A DNA stretch of 64,000 nt from Bacillota bacterium (GTDB lineage Bacteria; Bacillota; Clostridia; Acetivibrionales; DSM-1351). The notes below the pieces were generated by a model. That model made no database searches. It worked only from the letters and a program-made list of their open reading frames with translations, and was not told where the DNA came from. Made by a program: the position numbers and the translations under genes. Where the stretch lies: the NCBI GenBank assembly GCA_023393115.1, contig JAEWMS010000012.1, positions 1 to 64,000 on the forward strand, in the 5' to 3' direction. Below, in pieces: positions 43,577 through 52,672 of this stretch; within the stretch, counting starts at the first letter, position 1, and each line of letters opens with the position of its first letter.

Positions 43577-43637
43577 GACTCTTCTCCATTCATAAAAGTA
43601 AATACTTATTCATCAGTTCGCTTTACATTTTTCAAAT

Positions 43638-45158
43638 TCATATTACAAGTTTCTTTAAAGCTGCTTCCATACCATTTTCAGTTATGCTGAACAAGTACTC
43701 GGCTGTCTTCTCAGTTAAACCGGGAATTTCATTAAGATTGCTTCCCCACCATTCGGTTCTGGCAAGTATTCCGGTAGTCAACTCATCTATCCTTGCCTTT
43801 GTACCGTCAAAAGCGGCCCACGACTCCCTAAACACTTCAAGAATATACGTATCATCAGAGATTTTGTACTCTGAGCCGTTTCTTTGACCCGACAGATAGT
43901 TATCTCTTATCACTGTTCCTCTATAGAAAGCAATAAGGCTGGCAAGAGAGAAGGTAAGTATTTCAGGCAGCTTACCCTTTCTTACGGAGTATTCCTGAAG
44001 TGACGGTAGTACACGTGCCTTAAACTTGGACACTGAATTAAGGGAAATACTTAACAGATAATGCTTTATAAATGGATTTGAGAACCTTTCAAGCACATCG
44101 TATGCAAACTTGACAAGCTCCTCTTCCTTCAAATCAAGAGTAGGAATGATTTCATCAAATATTCCTTTTTTCATGTAAGTGTTTATAAGCTTGTCATCCA
44201 TGCACTCCTTTACTGTTTCCAGACCATAAAGGTATGCTGCAAGTACTGTCATGGTGTGCGCACCGTTTAGTATTCTTACCTTACGGTCTTTATATGGTTT
44301 AATATTATCTGTCCAGATAACATTAAGACCAGCTTCTTCAAAGGGAATTTCCTTGGCAAGCTTTCTGTCACCTTCAATAACCCACAGGTAATATACTTCA
44401 CCTGTATCAATAAGATAATCCCTGTAGCCCAATTCCTCCTCCAAGGTCTGAACCTCTTCTTTCGGATAACCCGTCACAATTCTATCTACAAGGGTATTCA
44501 GGAAGTAATTTGCTTCCTTTACCCAATTTATGAAATCGATTCCCAGCTTCCATTCCTCAGCAAGTTGCAAAACTATACTTTTTAGACTGTCTCCGTTTCT
44601 GTCTATAAGCTCGGAAGGAATTATTATCAGTCCCTTTTTCTTGTCTCCGCCAAAGGCTTTAAATCTTCTGTAAAGTAGCGCTGTCAGCTTGCCGGGATAT
44701 GATGCCGGTGGCTCATCCTGTAATTTATCCTCAGGATTATATGTAATACCTGCTTCTGTTGTGTTGGAAACTATAAATCTTAAATCGGCGCTTTCAGCCA
44801 ATTTCATATATTCATTATAGTGAGTGTATAAATCTATTCCGCGGCTGATAGAGGTAACGATCTCCTTTTTGTTTATTACTTTGCCGTTCTGAACACCTCT
44901 GAGAATCAGTGTATAGGCGCCTCCCTGCTGGTTTATCTTATCTATCATGTCGCTTTTTCTAGGCTGAACAACCGCCACACTTCCGTTAAAAAGCCCCTTG
45001 TTGTTAAGGCTGTTTATCATCCAGTCCACAAAGCCTCTTAAAAAGTTTCCCTCTCCGAACTGAAGTACTTTCTCCGGGTATTTATTTAATGAACCGATTG
45101 GTATCTTAATAAGGTTTTGACTATTTTCCTCAATAAGTTTTCTGCTTAGTATCTCCAT
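43638..45158 (-). CDS. uxaB: Tagaturonate reductase (altronate oxidoreductase)
   Basis: The 506-residue member of the mannitol dehydrogenase family reduces tagaturonate to altronate with NADH. It has an N-terminal nucleotide-binding domain (VLQFGEGNFLRGFVDWMIN, FIVSNTTEAGITYN). The catalytic domain shows DRIVTGYPKEE, VRILNGAHTMTVLAAYLYG and FSNPFIKHYLLSISLNSVSKFK. AGGAGGAAAAT precedes the ATG. A fructuronate reductase (UxuB) would have a different N-terminus. Its place beside uxaA supports the tagaturonate branch. Confidence 0.94.
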   Translation of the reverse strand: MEILSRKLIEENSQNLIKIPIGSLNKYPEKVLQFGEGNFLRGFVDWMINSLNNKGLFNGSVAVVQPRKSDMIDKINQQGGAYTLILRGVQNGKVINKKEIVTSISRGIDLYTHYNEYMKLAESADLRFIVSNTTEAGITYNPEDKLQDEPPASYPGKLTALLYRRFKAFGGDKKKGLIIIPSELIDRNGDSLKSIVLQLAEEWKLGIDFINWVKEANYFLNTLVDRIVTGYPKEEVQTLEEELGYRDYLIDTGEVYYLWVIEGDRKLAKEIPFEEAGLNVIWTDNIKPYKDRKVRILNGAHTMTVLAAYLYGLETVKECMDDKLINTYMKKGIFDEIIPTLDLKEEELVKFAYDVLERFSNPFIKHYLLSISLNSVSKFKARVLPSLQEYSVRKGKLPEILTFSLASLIAFYRGTVIRDNYLSGQRNGSEYKISDDTYILEVFRESWAAFDGTKARIDELTTGILARTEWWGSNLNEIPGLTEKTAEYLFSITENGMEAALKKLVI

Positions 45159-45274
45159 ATTTTCCTCCTAGAAAAACAGATTGCTTTATTGTTGATAAAC
45201 TTATTTTATATAAAATATTTGCTTATTTCTTGTTTTATATTGCAAAAAGATATGCAAAAATTGCTGAGCTTAAC

Positions 45275-46120
45275 TCACTGAATTTTACTTTTCCTATAAT
45301 TTAATGGTGAATGCCCTACGATCTGTTTAAATGTCCTGTTAAATTGTGATACACTTCCGAAACCTGTTTTCTCAGCAATCTCAATTACCTTTAGCCTTTT
45401 ATTTTCTAACAGCTGCTGTGCCGACTTGACCCGCACCAGACTTATATATTCCAGAAGGGTAAATCCGGTGGTTTCTTTGAATATACGGCTTAAATAGTAC
45501 GGACTTATGTAGAAAAGTTTTGCTATTCCCGGTACAGATAACTCTTCAGAATAATGTTCATTGATATGCTTTACTACTCCTGATACTTTATCATGTTTGG
45601 GACTGTTTGAAATATATTCTATAGAATCTGTCTGACGGATGTATCGGCCAATATAAACCAGAAGCCTCATCAGCATACCCTGAAGGCAGACATCATAGCA
45701 GGCGTTCTGCTCCTCAGCCTCCTGGAACATCTCAGAAAAGATTTTCTCAACTGCCTGCTGTTCTTTCAGTGTCAGTACCATAACACAATAGTCTCTATTG
45801 TTCAACAACTCCCATACTCTATCGGTGGACTTGTTGACGGTCTGAACAAATTGTCTCCTGAAGTGTAGCAAAACTCTCTCATGGTCCGGTTTTTCGGCAT
45901 CAGTGGTCTTGTGCAGTTCCCCTTCCTTTATTAAGACTAAATGCCCTTTTTTTATATGGAAAACTCTGTCCTTTATAAAATAATATCTCTCTCCAGATCT
46001 CAGATAATATATTTCGAACTTATCATGATAATGCTTTGAGGTCATGGAGAAATACCCCTTTACCCTGGAGCCTGATATTGAAAAATTACTGTCTTCACTT
46101 GTAAAACTTTTTGTTTCCAT
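45275..46120 (-). CDS. AraC-family regulator of the pectin/uronate genes
   Basis: The 281-residue regulator has an N-terminal cupin domain (SKHYHDKFEIYYLRSGERYYFI, GHLVLIKEGELHKT) and a C-terminal AraC double helix-turn-helix (about 180-278; VPGIAKLFYISPYYLSRIFKETTG, VIEIAEKTGFGSVSQFNRTFKQ). It is upstream of uxaB on the same strand (116-bp gap) and divergent from the GH105-GH28 pair. It is well placed to control both. The ATG follows GTGGGGGTG. Confidence 0.9.
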   Translation of the reverse strand: METKSFTSEDSNFSISGSRVKGYFSMTSKHYHDKFEIYYLRSGERYYFIKDRVFHIKKGHLVLIKEGELHKTTDAEKPDHERVLLHFRRQFVQTVNKSTDRVWELLNNRDYCVMVLTLKEQQAVEKIFSEMFQEAEEQNACYDVCLQGMLMRLLVYIGRYIRQTDSIEYISNSPKHDKVSGVVKHINEHYSEELSVPGIAKLFYISPYYLSRIFKETTGFTLLEYISLVRVKSAQQLLENKRLKVIEIAEKTGFGSVSQFNRTFKQIVGHSPLNYRKSKIQ

Positions 46121-46270
46121 TTTACACCCCCACTTATATCATAATTGTTTCAGGCATAATATGCTATATTTTCAACAGTTTCATCTGTTTCTGCGCAGAT
46201 TTAATAAGAATAAGAAGCTATAATTAATATAATTATAAGGATTACAAGTGTATTTTAAGGGGGATCTTCT

Positions 46271-47392
46271 ATGAAAGCAAATACTTCTCATCAATCCTTA
46301 CCTGAAATGATGGCAAAGTCCATAATTTCAAGACACTCAAAATATCTGGATAAATGGTGCTATGAGCTTGGTCTGATTCTTGTATCTCTTGAGGCTGTTT
46401 GGCGTCTTACAGGTAAGCAGGAATACTTTAATTATATTAAAACTACGGTTGACAGGTTCGTTGATAAAGCCGGGAATATCTTCGGCTATGACAAAAATGA
46501 ATTGAGTCTGGACATGGTCAACCCAGGTAAAGTACTGCTGCTACTACACAATGAAACTGCCGATTCCAGGTACAAAAAAGCAGCAGATACCCTGAGAGAA
46601 CAGTTGAACAGGCAACCGAGCAACCGGCAGGGTGGCTTTTGGCATAAAGTGATATATCCTCATCAGATGTGGCTTGATGGTGTATATATGAGTTGTCCCT
46701 TCTATGCCCAATATGCCTCGATTTTTGGCAATTCTGAAGGGTTTGACGATATAGTAAATCAGGTAACCCTACTGGCCGAAAACGCTAAAGATCCCTCCAC
46801 AGGTCTTTTTTATCATGCCTGGGATGAAAGCAAGGGCATGAAATGGGCTGATAATAAAACAGGCTGCTCACCTCATTTCTGGGGACGCGCAATGGGTTGG
46901 TACGCAATGGCCCTTACAGATATCCTGGATTTCTTCCCGATCACACATCCTAAGCGTGAAGAAATAGCAGACATCTTAAAAGCTCTATTGACAGCCCTTG
47001 TCAAGGTTCAGGACAAGGAAACCGGCCTCTGGTACCAGGTAGTAGACCTGGCAGAGCGAGATGGAAACTATCTTGAAGCATCAGCCTCATGTATGTTTAC
47101 ATATTCTTATTCAAAAAGTATAAGAAAAGGATATCTTGATGACTCCTTTAATGAATCTACATTAAAAGCCTATGAAGGAATTATGGAGCACCTGACCTAT
47201 ATTGATGAAAGCGGTTACCTGAACCTGAAAAATGTCTGCAGTGTTGCAGGCTTAGGTGGTAATCCCTACAGGGATGGTTCCTTTGAATACTATATTAGTG
47301 AGCCTGTTGTGGAAAATGATTATAAGGGCTACGGCCCTCTGATACTCGCAACTGTCGAAATAGATCAACTTAGGAGGAAGCAGCATATATGA
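46271..47392 (+). CDS. Unsaturated rhamnogalacturonyl hydrolase, GH105
   Basis: The 373-residue enzyme has the (alpha/alpha)6 barrel pattern of YteR/YesR. The region HQMWLDGVYMSCPFYAQYAS carries the catalytic Asp, and HFWGRAMGWYAMALTDIL and DRFVDKAGNIFGYDKNE are also typical. It releases the unsaturated galacturonate left at the non-reducing end after lyase action on rhamnogalacturonan. No signal peptide is seen, so it acts on imported oligosaccharides. AAGGGGGAT precedes the ATG. It overlaps the GH28 gene by four bases (ATGA). Confidence 0.93.
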   Translation: MKANTSHQSLPEMMAKSIISRHSKYLDKWCYELGLILVSLEAVWRLTGKQEYFNYIKTTVDRFVDKAGNIFGYDKNELSLDMVNPGKVLLLLHNETADSRYKKAADTLREQLNRQPSNRQGGFWHKVIYPHQMWLDGVYMSCPFYAQYASIFGNSEGFDDIVNQVTLLAENAKDPSTGLFYHAWDESKGMKWADNKTGCSPHFWGRAMGWYAMALTDILDFFPITHPKREEIADILKALLTALVKVQDKETGLWYQVVDLAERDGNYLEASASCMFTYSYSKSIRKGYLDDSFNESTLKAYEGIMEHLTYIDESGYLNLKNVCSVAGLGGNPYRDGSFEYYISEPVVENDYKGYGPLILATVEIDQLRRKQHI

Positions 47393-48708
47393 TAAGCCCT
47401 AATGGTTTTAATAATATTATAGATTTTGGTGCCGTATCAGGTGACGCCGTTTTATGTACTCAAGCATTTTCAACTGCCATAGAAAAATGTGTGGAAATGG
47501 GCGGCGGAACAGTTTATGTTCCAGCTGGTACATTCCTCACAGGCCCAATTCAGTTACAAAGTAATATCACCTTATATTTGGAGGCAGGTGCAAATATTTT
47601 GTTCAGCAGCCGGACAGAAGATTATCCTCTAAAAGAGGTCAGATGGGAGGGCGCCGAGGGCCCCGGATATATGCCCATGCTTTATGCGAAGGCTGCTGAA
47701 AACATATGTATTACCGGCACCGGAACCATCAACGGTCAGGGAGAATTCTGGTGGAAAAGTCACCTTGAAGGTAAGCTGGAATATTCACGTCCACGCCTGA
47801 TATATTTCGAAGACTGCTCCAGAATTCTGATTGAAAAAGTGCGGCTCATAAATTCACCTGCCTGGACGGTTAACCCTGTCCGGTGCCAGAACATTACAAT
47901 AGACAACATTACAATAATCAATCCTGCCAACTCACCCAATACTGACGGAGTAAATCCGGATTCCTGTAAAAATGTGCGTATCTCCAACTGTCAGATAGAT
48001 GTGGGAGATGACTGCATCACTATAAAGTCCGGTGTTGAAACAGGCAAATACCTCATTCCCTGCGAAAATGTTTGTGTAACCAACTGTACTTTACTCCACG
48101 GCCATGGAGGAGTGGTTATCGGAAGCGAAATGAGTGGAGGTGTCAATAATGTGGTTATATCAAACTGTATATTCGAGGGCACAGACAGAGGAATCCGATT
48201 GAAGACACGCAGAGGCCGTGGAGGGACGGTTTGCGACATCAGGGTAAGTAATCTGATTATGAAGGACGTTATGTGTCCCATAGTAATGCATCAGTACTAC
48301 TTTTGCGGAGAAGGCGGCAAGGAGAAAAAGGTGTGGGATAAGGAACCTTACCCTGTCACTGCTGAAATACCTGCCTTTAGAGGTATACATTTCAGCGGCA
48401 TTACAGCTGTAAATGCTCATGCGGCTGCCGCCTTCCTTTATGGACTTCCCGAGATGCCCATAGAGGACATCACTTTTGACAACATCCATATATCCATGGC
48501 TGAAAATGCTGTGCCGGGAATACCTGCCTTGATGAAAGGAATAGAAGAAACCTCCCGAATGGGAATTTACTGTTCAAATATAAGGAATGTCCGGTTTACC
48601 AATGTATCTCTTAAGGGAGTTCAGGGTCCGGCCTATCATTTGGAAGGTGCAGATCAGGTTAATTTCTACAACTGTCAGCCGGATGACGTCTCCTGCAATG
48701 AGTTTTAG
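47389..48708 (+). CDS. GH28 polygalacturonase-type glycoside hydrolase
   Basis: The 439-residue right-handed beta-helix protein has all GH28 motifs: SPNTDGVNPDSC, VGDDCITIKSG (catalytic Asp pair), GHGGVVIGSE and DRGIRLKTRRGRGG. It lacks a signal peptide and so probably trims galacturonides or rhamnogalacturonides inside the cell as an exo-acting enzyme (inference). It is translationally coupled to the GH105 gene, and the pair supplies galacturonate for UxaC. Confidence 0.93.
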   Translation: MISPNGFNNIIDFGAVSGDAVLCTQAFSTAIEKCVEMGGGTVYVPAGTFLTGPIQLQSNITLYLEAGANILFSSRTEDYPLKEVRWEGAEGPGYMPMLYAKAAENICITGTGTINGQGEFWWKSHLEGKLEYSRPRLIYFEDCSRILIEKVRLINSPAWTVNPVRCQNITIDNITIINPANSPNTDGVNPDSCKNVRISNCQIDVGDDCITIKSGVETGKYLIPCENVCVTNCTLLHGHGGVVIGSEMSGGVNNVVISNCIFEGTDRGIRLKTRRGRGGTVCDIRVSNLIMKDVMCPIVMHQYYFCGEGGKEKKVWDKEPYPVTAEIPAFRGIHFSGITAVNAHAAAAFLYGLPEMPIEDITFDNIHISMAENAVPGIPALMKGIEETSRMGIYCSNIRNVRFTNVSLKGVQGPAYHLEGADQVNFYNCQPDDVSCNEF

Positions 48709-48719
48709 GCAGTAGCCAG

Positions 48720-48753
48720 AACGGATAGGCATAACCAAAGCTGCCTGTCCGTT
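48720..48753. terminator. Stem-loop between convergent GH28 and HD-GYP genes
   Basis: AACGGATAGGCA (48720-48731) pairs with TGCCTGTCCGTT (48742-48753) with one G-T pair. It touches the HD-GYP stop codon. A T run is lacking, so efficiency is uncertain. Confidence 0.55.
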
Positions 48754-50714
48754 TAACCTCTATGGGGTAAAAAGCTCTTATATAATTCAAATATTTTATC
48801 CTTGTTCTGCTCAAAAACTCTTACAATTTCCGGATCGAAATGTTTTCCCCTGCCCTCAATTATCATACCGAAGGAGATATCGAAGGGAAAGGGTTCCTTA
48901 TAGGGTCTTCTGCTTGACAGAGCATCAAATACATCGGCAACTGCTACAATTCTGGCGCTCAGTGGTATTTCAACCCCCTCCTTCCCACTTGGATATCCTG
49001 AACCATCCCACTTTTCATGATGGCCCTCAGCTATTTCTATACCAAGTTTAAATAGGCTTTTTCCGTTCTTCTCGATATTCTTTTCTGCTGTTTTTAACAC
49101 CTCAGCACCAAATTTGGCATGCATTTTCATTTCCTCGAATTCTTCGCTGGTAAGCTTTCCAGGCTTTAGAAGAATTGCATCCCGGATACCTACCTTTCCT
49201 ATGTCGTGCATAGGGCTAAACCGTTCAATATCAATGATATAAGCTGGAAAAATTTCCTTTCGGTAATTACTGTCAGTGTAGAGTAACTCTGCTATTAATC
49301 TGGCGTATTTCTTCATTCTTTCCAAATGGTCACCAGTATCCTCATCCCGTGCCTCAGCCAGCTTCGCTAGAGCCAGTAGGCTGCTGTAAAGTAAATCATC
49401 AACAAATATATTCTTTTCAAAAGTGATTGCTATACTGTTGGCAAGGACCTTAAGAAATTTAGAATGGTCCTGGTCGTACACGTTTCTCTCCTTACTTGAA
49501 AAGAATATTACTCCTATATTTCTGTTTTTGACATTCAGTGGCAGCGTTATGGACGAGCGTATTCCCGCCCCCAAAATAATCTTTGTATACTCTTTGGGCG
49601 GATTTTTTTCTGAATATTCCTTAAGGTCATTTATTATTCTGGCTTCACCTGTGCTAAATATTTTTTCTAGACTTGAACCTTTTATCTCATATCCTTTATT
49701 TAATAGGGCCTCTGGTAACCCAGCAACTGATCCGTCAGTAATTCCATGGGTTGCCTCAAGAACTTTTCCATTTTCCTTTACTATTGCTACACCAATGTGA
49801 TTATACGGGATATATGAAGAGAAATTGTTGAATATGAAGTCCAGTACCTCGTTAAAGGATGAACTATTGTTAATATTCTCAATTAGTGAGATGATACTTT
49901 CCATTTTATGGAATGCACCGCTTATCTCACCGACTATGGGCTTTATCTCACGATTAGTCATAAACGAAGGTTTATATTCCTTTTGATAATATGCACCCAA
50001 ATCAGAAATGCCTTTATATATTTCATTTAAGGGCATTATAAAATATTTATATAAGTTTAGTACAGATTCACCAATAACAATAGCCGCCAAGAAAACAAGC
50101 AGAATTGATATAAACATACTTTTCAAAGCCTCTTGTTTGGCCTCTCCCACTGTAGCCTCCAGTATGCTGTCACAGTACTTAAGAAGCTGCTCATTGTTTT
50201 CATTAATATAAACTGTGGATTTGATAAAATCGTCATTATAGTTTTGTGCATTAAGTATGGTATCAACTGCCTGATCAAATTCTTCCCAAAGCAAATTAAC
50301 ATTAACTAAATTGGAACTTATGTATGCATTTGTATTATTAAATTTCACTTTTACATTCTGGTCTTCAATATACCCATTGTTAATTTTTGACAGTGTGTCT
50401 GAGAACTCTTCCCTTGCAGTGGATATTTTCTGCTTTGTATTCTTTATCTTGGAATCAACTACACTTATATCTTCAGTCAAATTTCCCAAATCCTTAGCCT
50501 GCACAAGTGCAAAGAGCCTGCTGGCATCCTTTGCCATCACCTGCGTAAGCATTCTTTGCCTTCCAAGCACATTTACCAGTGTACGTTCCTCATAGCTATT
50601 GCTGCTAGAGATATAAAATAATATACCAAGTAGAATTATTATTGAAATTATCGATAATGCGATAATTAGGATTATGCGTTTCATTTTAATAAGGAAAGAC
50701 GTTTTTTCAGCCAT
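48753..50714 (-). CDS. Membrane sensor with PilJ-type domain, GAF and HD-GYP domains
   Basis: The 653-residue protein has a membrane segment near residues 12-35 and an extracytoplasmic PilJ/type-IV-pili transducer-like domain (GRQRMLTQVMAKDASRLFAL). A second membrane segment lies near 200-225. A GAF domain covers about 280-430 (YIPYNHIGVAIVKENGKV, GIRSSITLPLNVKNRNIGVI). The HD-GYP domain covers about 440-645 (ARDEDTGDHLERMKKYARL, MHDIGKVGIRDAIL, EGHHEKWDGSGYPSG). It probably degrades c-di-GMP in response to an external signal. The ATG at 50714 follows GGAGGGAG; the frame is open to 50765. Confidence 0.9.
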   Translation of the reverse strand: MAEKTSFLIKMKRIILIIALSIISIIILLGILFYISSSNSYEERTLVNVLGRQRMLTQVMAKDASRLFALVQAKDLGNLTEDISVVDSKIKNTKQKISTAREEFSDTLSKINNGYIEDQNVKVKFNNTNAYISSNLVNVNLLWEEFDQAVDTILNAQNYNDDFIKSTVYINENNEQLLKYCDSILEATVGEAKQEALKSMFISILLVFLAAIVIGESVLNLYKYFIMPLNEIYKGISDLGAYYQKEYKPSFMTNREIKPIVGEISGAFHKMESIISLIENINNSSSFNEVLDFIFNNFSSYIPYNHIGVAIVKENGKVLEATHGITDGSVAGLPEALLNKGYEIKGSSLEKIFSTGEARIINDLKEYSEKNPPKEYTKIILGAGIRSSITLPLNVKNRNIGVIFFSSKERNVYDQDHSKFLKVLANSIAITFEKNIFVDDLLYSSLLALAKLAEARDEDTGDHLERMKKYARLIAELLYTDSNYRKEIFPAYIIDIERFSPMHDIGKVGIRDAILLKPGKLTSEEFEEMKMHAKFGAEVLKTAEKNIEKNGKSLFKLGIEIAEGHHEKWDGSGYPSGKEGVEIPLSARIVAVADVFDALSSRRPYKEPFPFDISFGMIIEGRGKHFDPEIVRVFEQNKDKIFELYKSFLPHRG

Positions 50715-50920
50715 CTGGATCTCCCTCCATGATGTAATAAATCGTGTATATTTACATAATACCATAATATTTATACCTCATTTACTTCAATATAAACTTT
50801 TTAGTAAGAATATTATGAAAATAGCCCAATAGTACTATGCAATGAGATTAGAGTATCATTTTGAATTGTATTCTGTATAGTATTGCAGGTGTTTTTTTGT
50901 CTATAACGGCACATAAAAAA

Positions 50921-50952
50921 GCAAGCCGCCGGTTCCTTTACCGACAGCCTGC
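50921..50952 (-). terminator. Terminator of the glucan phosphorylase gene
   Basis: On the minus strand, a 12-bp stem with some G-T pairs (50941-50952 with 50921-50932) is followed by six T. Confidence 0.8.
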
Positions 50953-50977
50953 TGTGGGGGTTAAAATATGCGGTTTT

Positions 50978-52576
50978 CTAATACATTAATTTATAGTAAT
51001 CCTCTACCATACGGGCAGCAGAGAACTTGTGAGTAGACATTCTTATACTTGCCTGCATCATCCTTGTCCATTTGTCCCTGTCTTCATAATACGTTGGTAT
51101 AACTTCTTCCAGGAGGGTTTTATACAGGGATTTTGAATCTACCTCAAGGGCATCAGGACCCTCATAGCCATCCCCTATCTGCCATCCGTTTTCTCCGTGA
51201 ATACATCCTTCAGGCCACCAACCGTCAAGTACACTGAGATTCAGTACACCGTTCATGGCAGCCTTCATTCCTGAAGTTCCGCAGGCTTCCATTGGTCTGA
51301 TGGGATTGTTGAGCCATACATCGCAACCTCTTGTGAGTAGCTTTCCTATTTTCATATCGTAGTTTTGTATAAATACAATACTCTCAGGATATTTTTGAGA
51401 CATCGCATAAAGGTTGGCAACTATCCCCTTTCCAGTGAGGTCATTTGGGTGTGCCTTCCCTGAAAAGATTATCTGAAGTTTGCCCTTTTCCAGCAGCGGC
51501 TCGATTATCTCCCTGTTACCAAAAATGAGATCACCTCTTTTATAGGGTGCAGCTCTTCTGGCAAAACCTATAGTAAGCACCTCCGGATCAAGTCTCACAC
51601 CATTTCTTTTGAATATTTCCTCCAGCATTTCAGACTTTACTTCGGAATGAGCTTTCCAGAGCTGTAAGCCATCCTCAAGAGCCTTGACTATTCTCTGCTC
51701 CTGCCAGGTGCCATTGTGTACTCCATTTGTAACAGCAATTATTTCTGCTGCTTTGTCTACGTCCTTCCACATTTTTTTGGCTGTTTCACAGTGCAGCTCA
51801 GCTACAGCATTTGCCTTTTTACATAACCTCAGTCCGGCAGCAGTCATACTGAAAGGGTCACCGCCAAGCTTACACATTTCCTTATAGGACAAACCGTTAT
51901 AAGCTCCCATATATTTCAGTAAGGAATGCTCATGTACTTCATTTCCCGCTGTAACAGGTGTATGTGTAGTAAAAACTATTTTTTCTCTGATTGTCCTCCA
52001 GGCCTCTTTGAATGAAACTTTATCAGACTTCATTTTTTGTGTTATCAATTCTATACCCGCTATCACCGGATGACTGTCATTGAAATGGTATATATCCACA
52101 TCAAGTCCCATTTTCTGAAGTGCTCTTATACCTCCTATTCCAAGTACCATCTCCTGGGCAATTCTTTCCTCTGAGAACCATCCGTAAAGCTGCCCGGTTA
52201 TGTAGAAATCATTGTTTTCAGGTATATTTGTATCCAGCAGGTATAAATCCACATTATCATATTTGCTACATTTCCAAACCTTGCATTTAACAGTTCTACC
52301 CCTGATCTCCAGTTCAAATTCAACCTTCATATCCTCAAGAAAGCCGTATCTGTATTCGGGATAGCAGTCGTAAGGTGTACCGTCTTCACCTATAAGCTGT
52401 GTAGTATATCCCTGTCTCCACAGGATGCCTACACCCACCATTGGGTAATGACCGTCTTTAGCAGCCTTCAATATATCTCCCGCAAGAATTCCCAACCCCC
52501 CTGAATATATTTTAAAATCTTCATGGAGTCCAAATTCCATACAGAAGTACGCTGTCTTTTTCCTATTTTTAATCAT
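50978..52576 (-). CDS. glgP: Alpha-glucan phosphorylase (GT35, short form)
   Basis: The 532-residue phosphorylase releases glucose 1-phosphate from alpha-1,4 glucans. KTAYFCMEFGLHEDFKIYSG is at the N-terminus, followed by GILAGDILKAAKDG and TTHTPVTAGNEVHEHSLL. The pyridoxal-phosphate region is RPMEACGTSGMKAAMNGVLN. It is shorter than the 800-residue glycogen phosphorylases, as in the TIGR02094-type family. The ATG at 52576 has GGAG seven bases upstream; the frame opens at 52606. It follows the GH13 gene on the same strand and has its own terminator. Confidence 0.92.
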   Translation of the reverse strand: MIKNRKKTAYFCMEFGLHEDFKIYSGGLGILAGDILKAAKDGHYPMVGVGILWRQGYTTQLIGEDGTPYDCYPEYRYGFLEDMKVEFELEIRGRTVKCKVWKCSKYDNVDLYLLDTNIPENNDFYITGQLYGWFSEERIAQEMVLGIGGIRALQKMGLDVDIYHFNDSHPVIAGIELITQKMKSDKVSFKEAWRTIREKIVFTTHTPVTAGNEVHEHSLLKYMGAYNGLSYKEMCKLGGDPFSMTAAGLRLCKKANAVAELHCETAKKMWKDVDKAAEIIAVTNGVHNGTWQEQRIVKALEDGLQLWKAHSEVKSEMLEEIFKRNGVRLDPEVLTIGFARRAAPYKRGDLIFGNREIIEPLLEKGKLQIIFSGKAHPNDLTGKGIVANLYAMSQKYPESIVFIQNYDMKIGKLLTRGCDVWLNNPIRPMEACGTSGMKAAMNGVLNLSVLDGWWPEGCIHGENGWQIGDGYEGPDALEVDSKSLYKTLLEEVIPTYYEDRDKWTRMMQASIRMSTHKFSAARMVEDYYKLMY

Positions 52577-52672
52577 AATAATCTCCATTTCCGAGGATAT
52601 TGACAATTCCTCTTTTAGTCTTTTGGTATTATTAAATATATTAATGCTTTGTTTCCTTCCAAATTACATGTA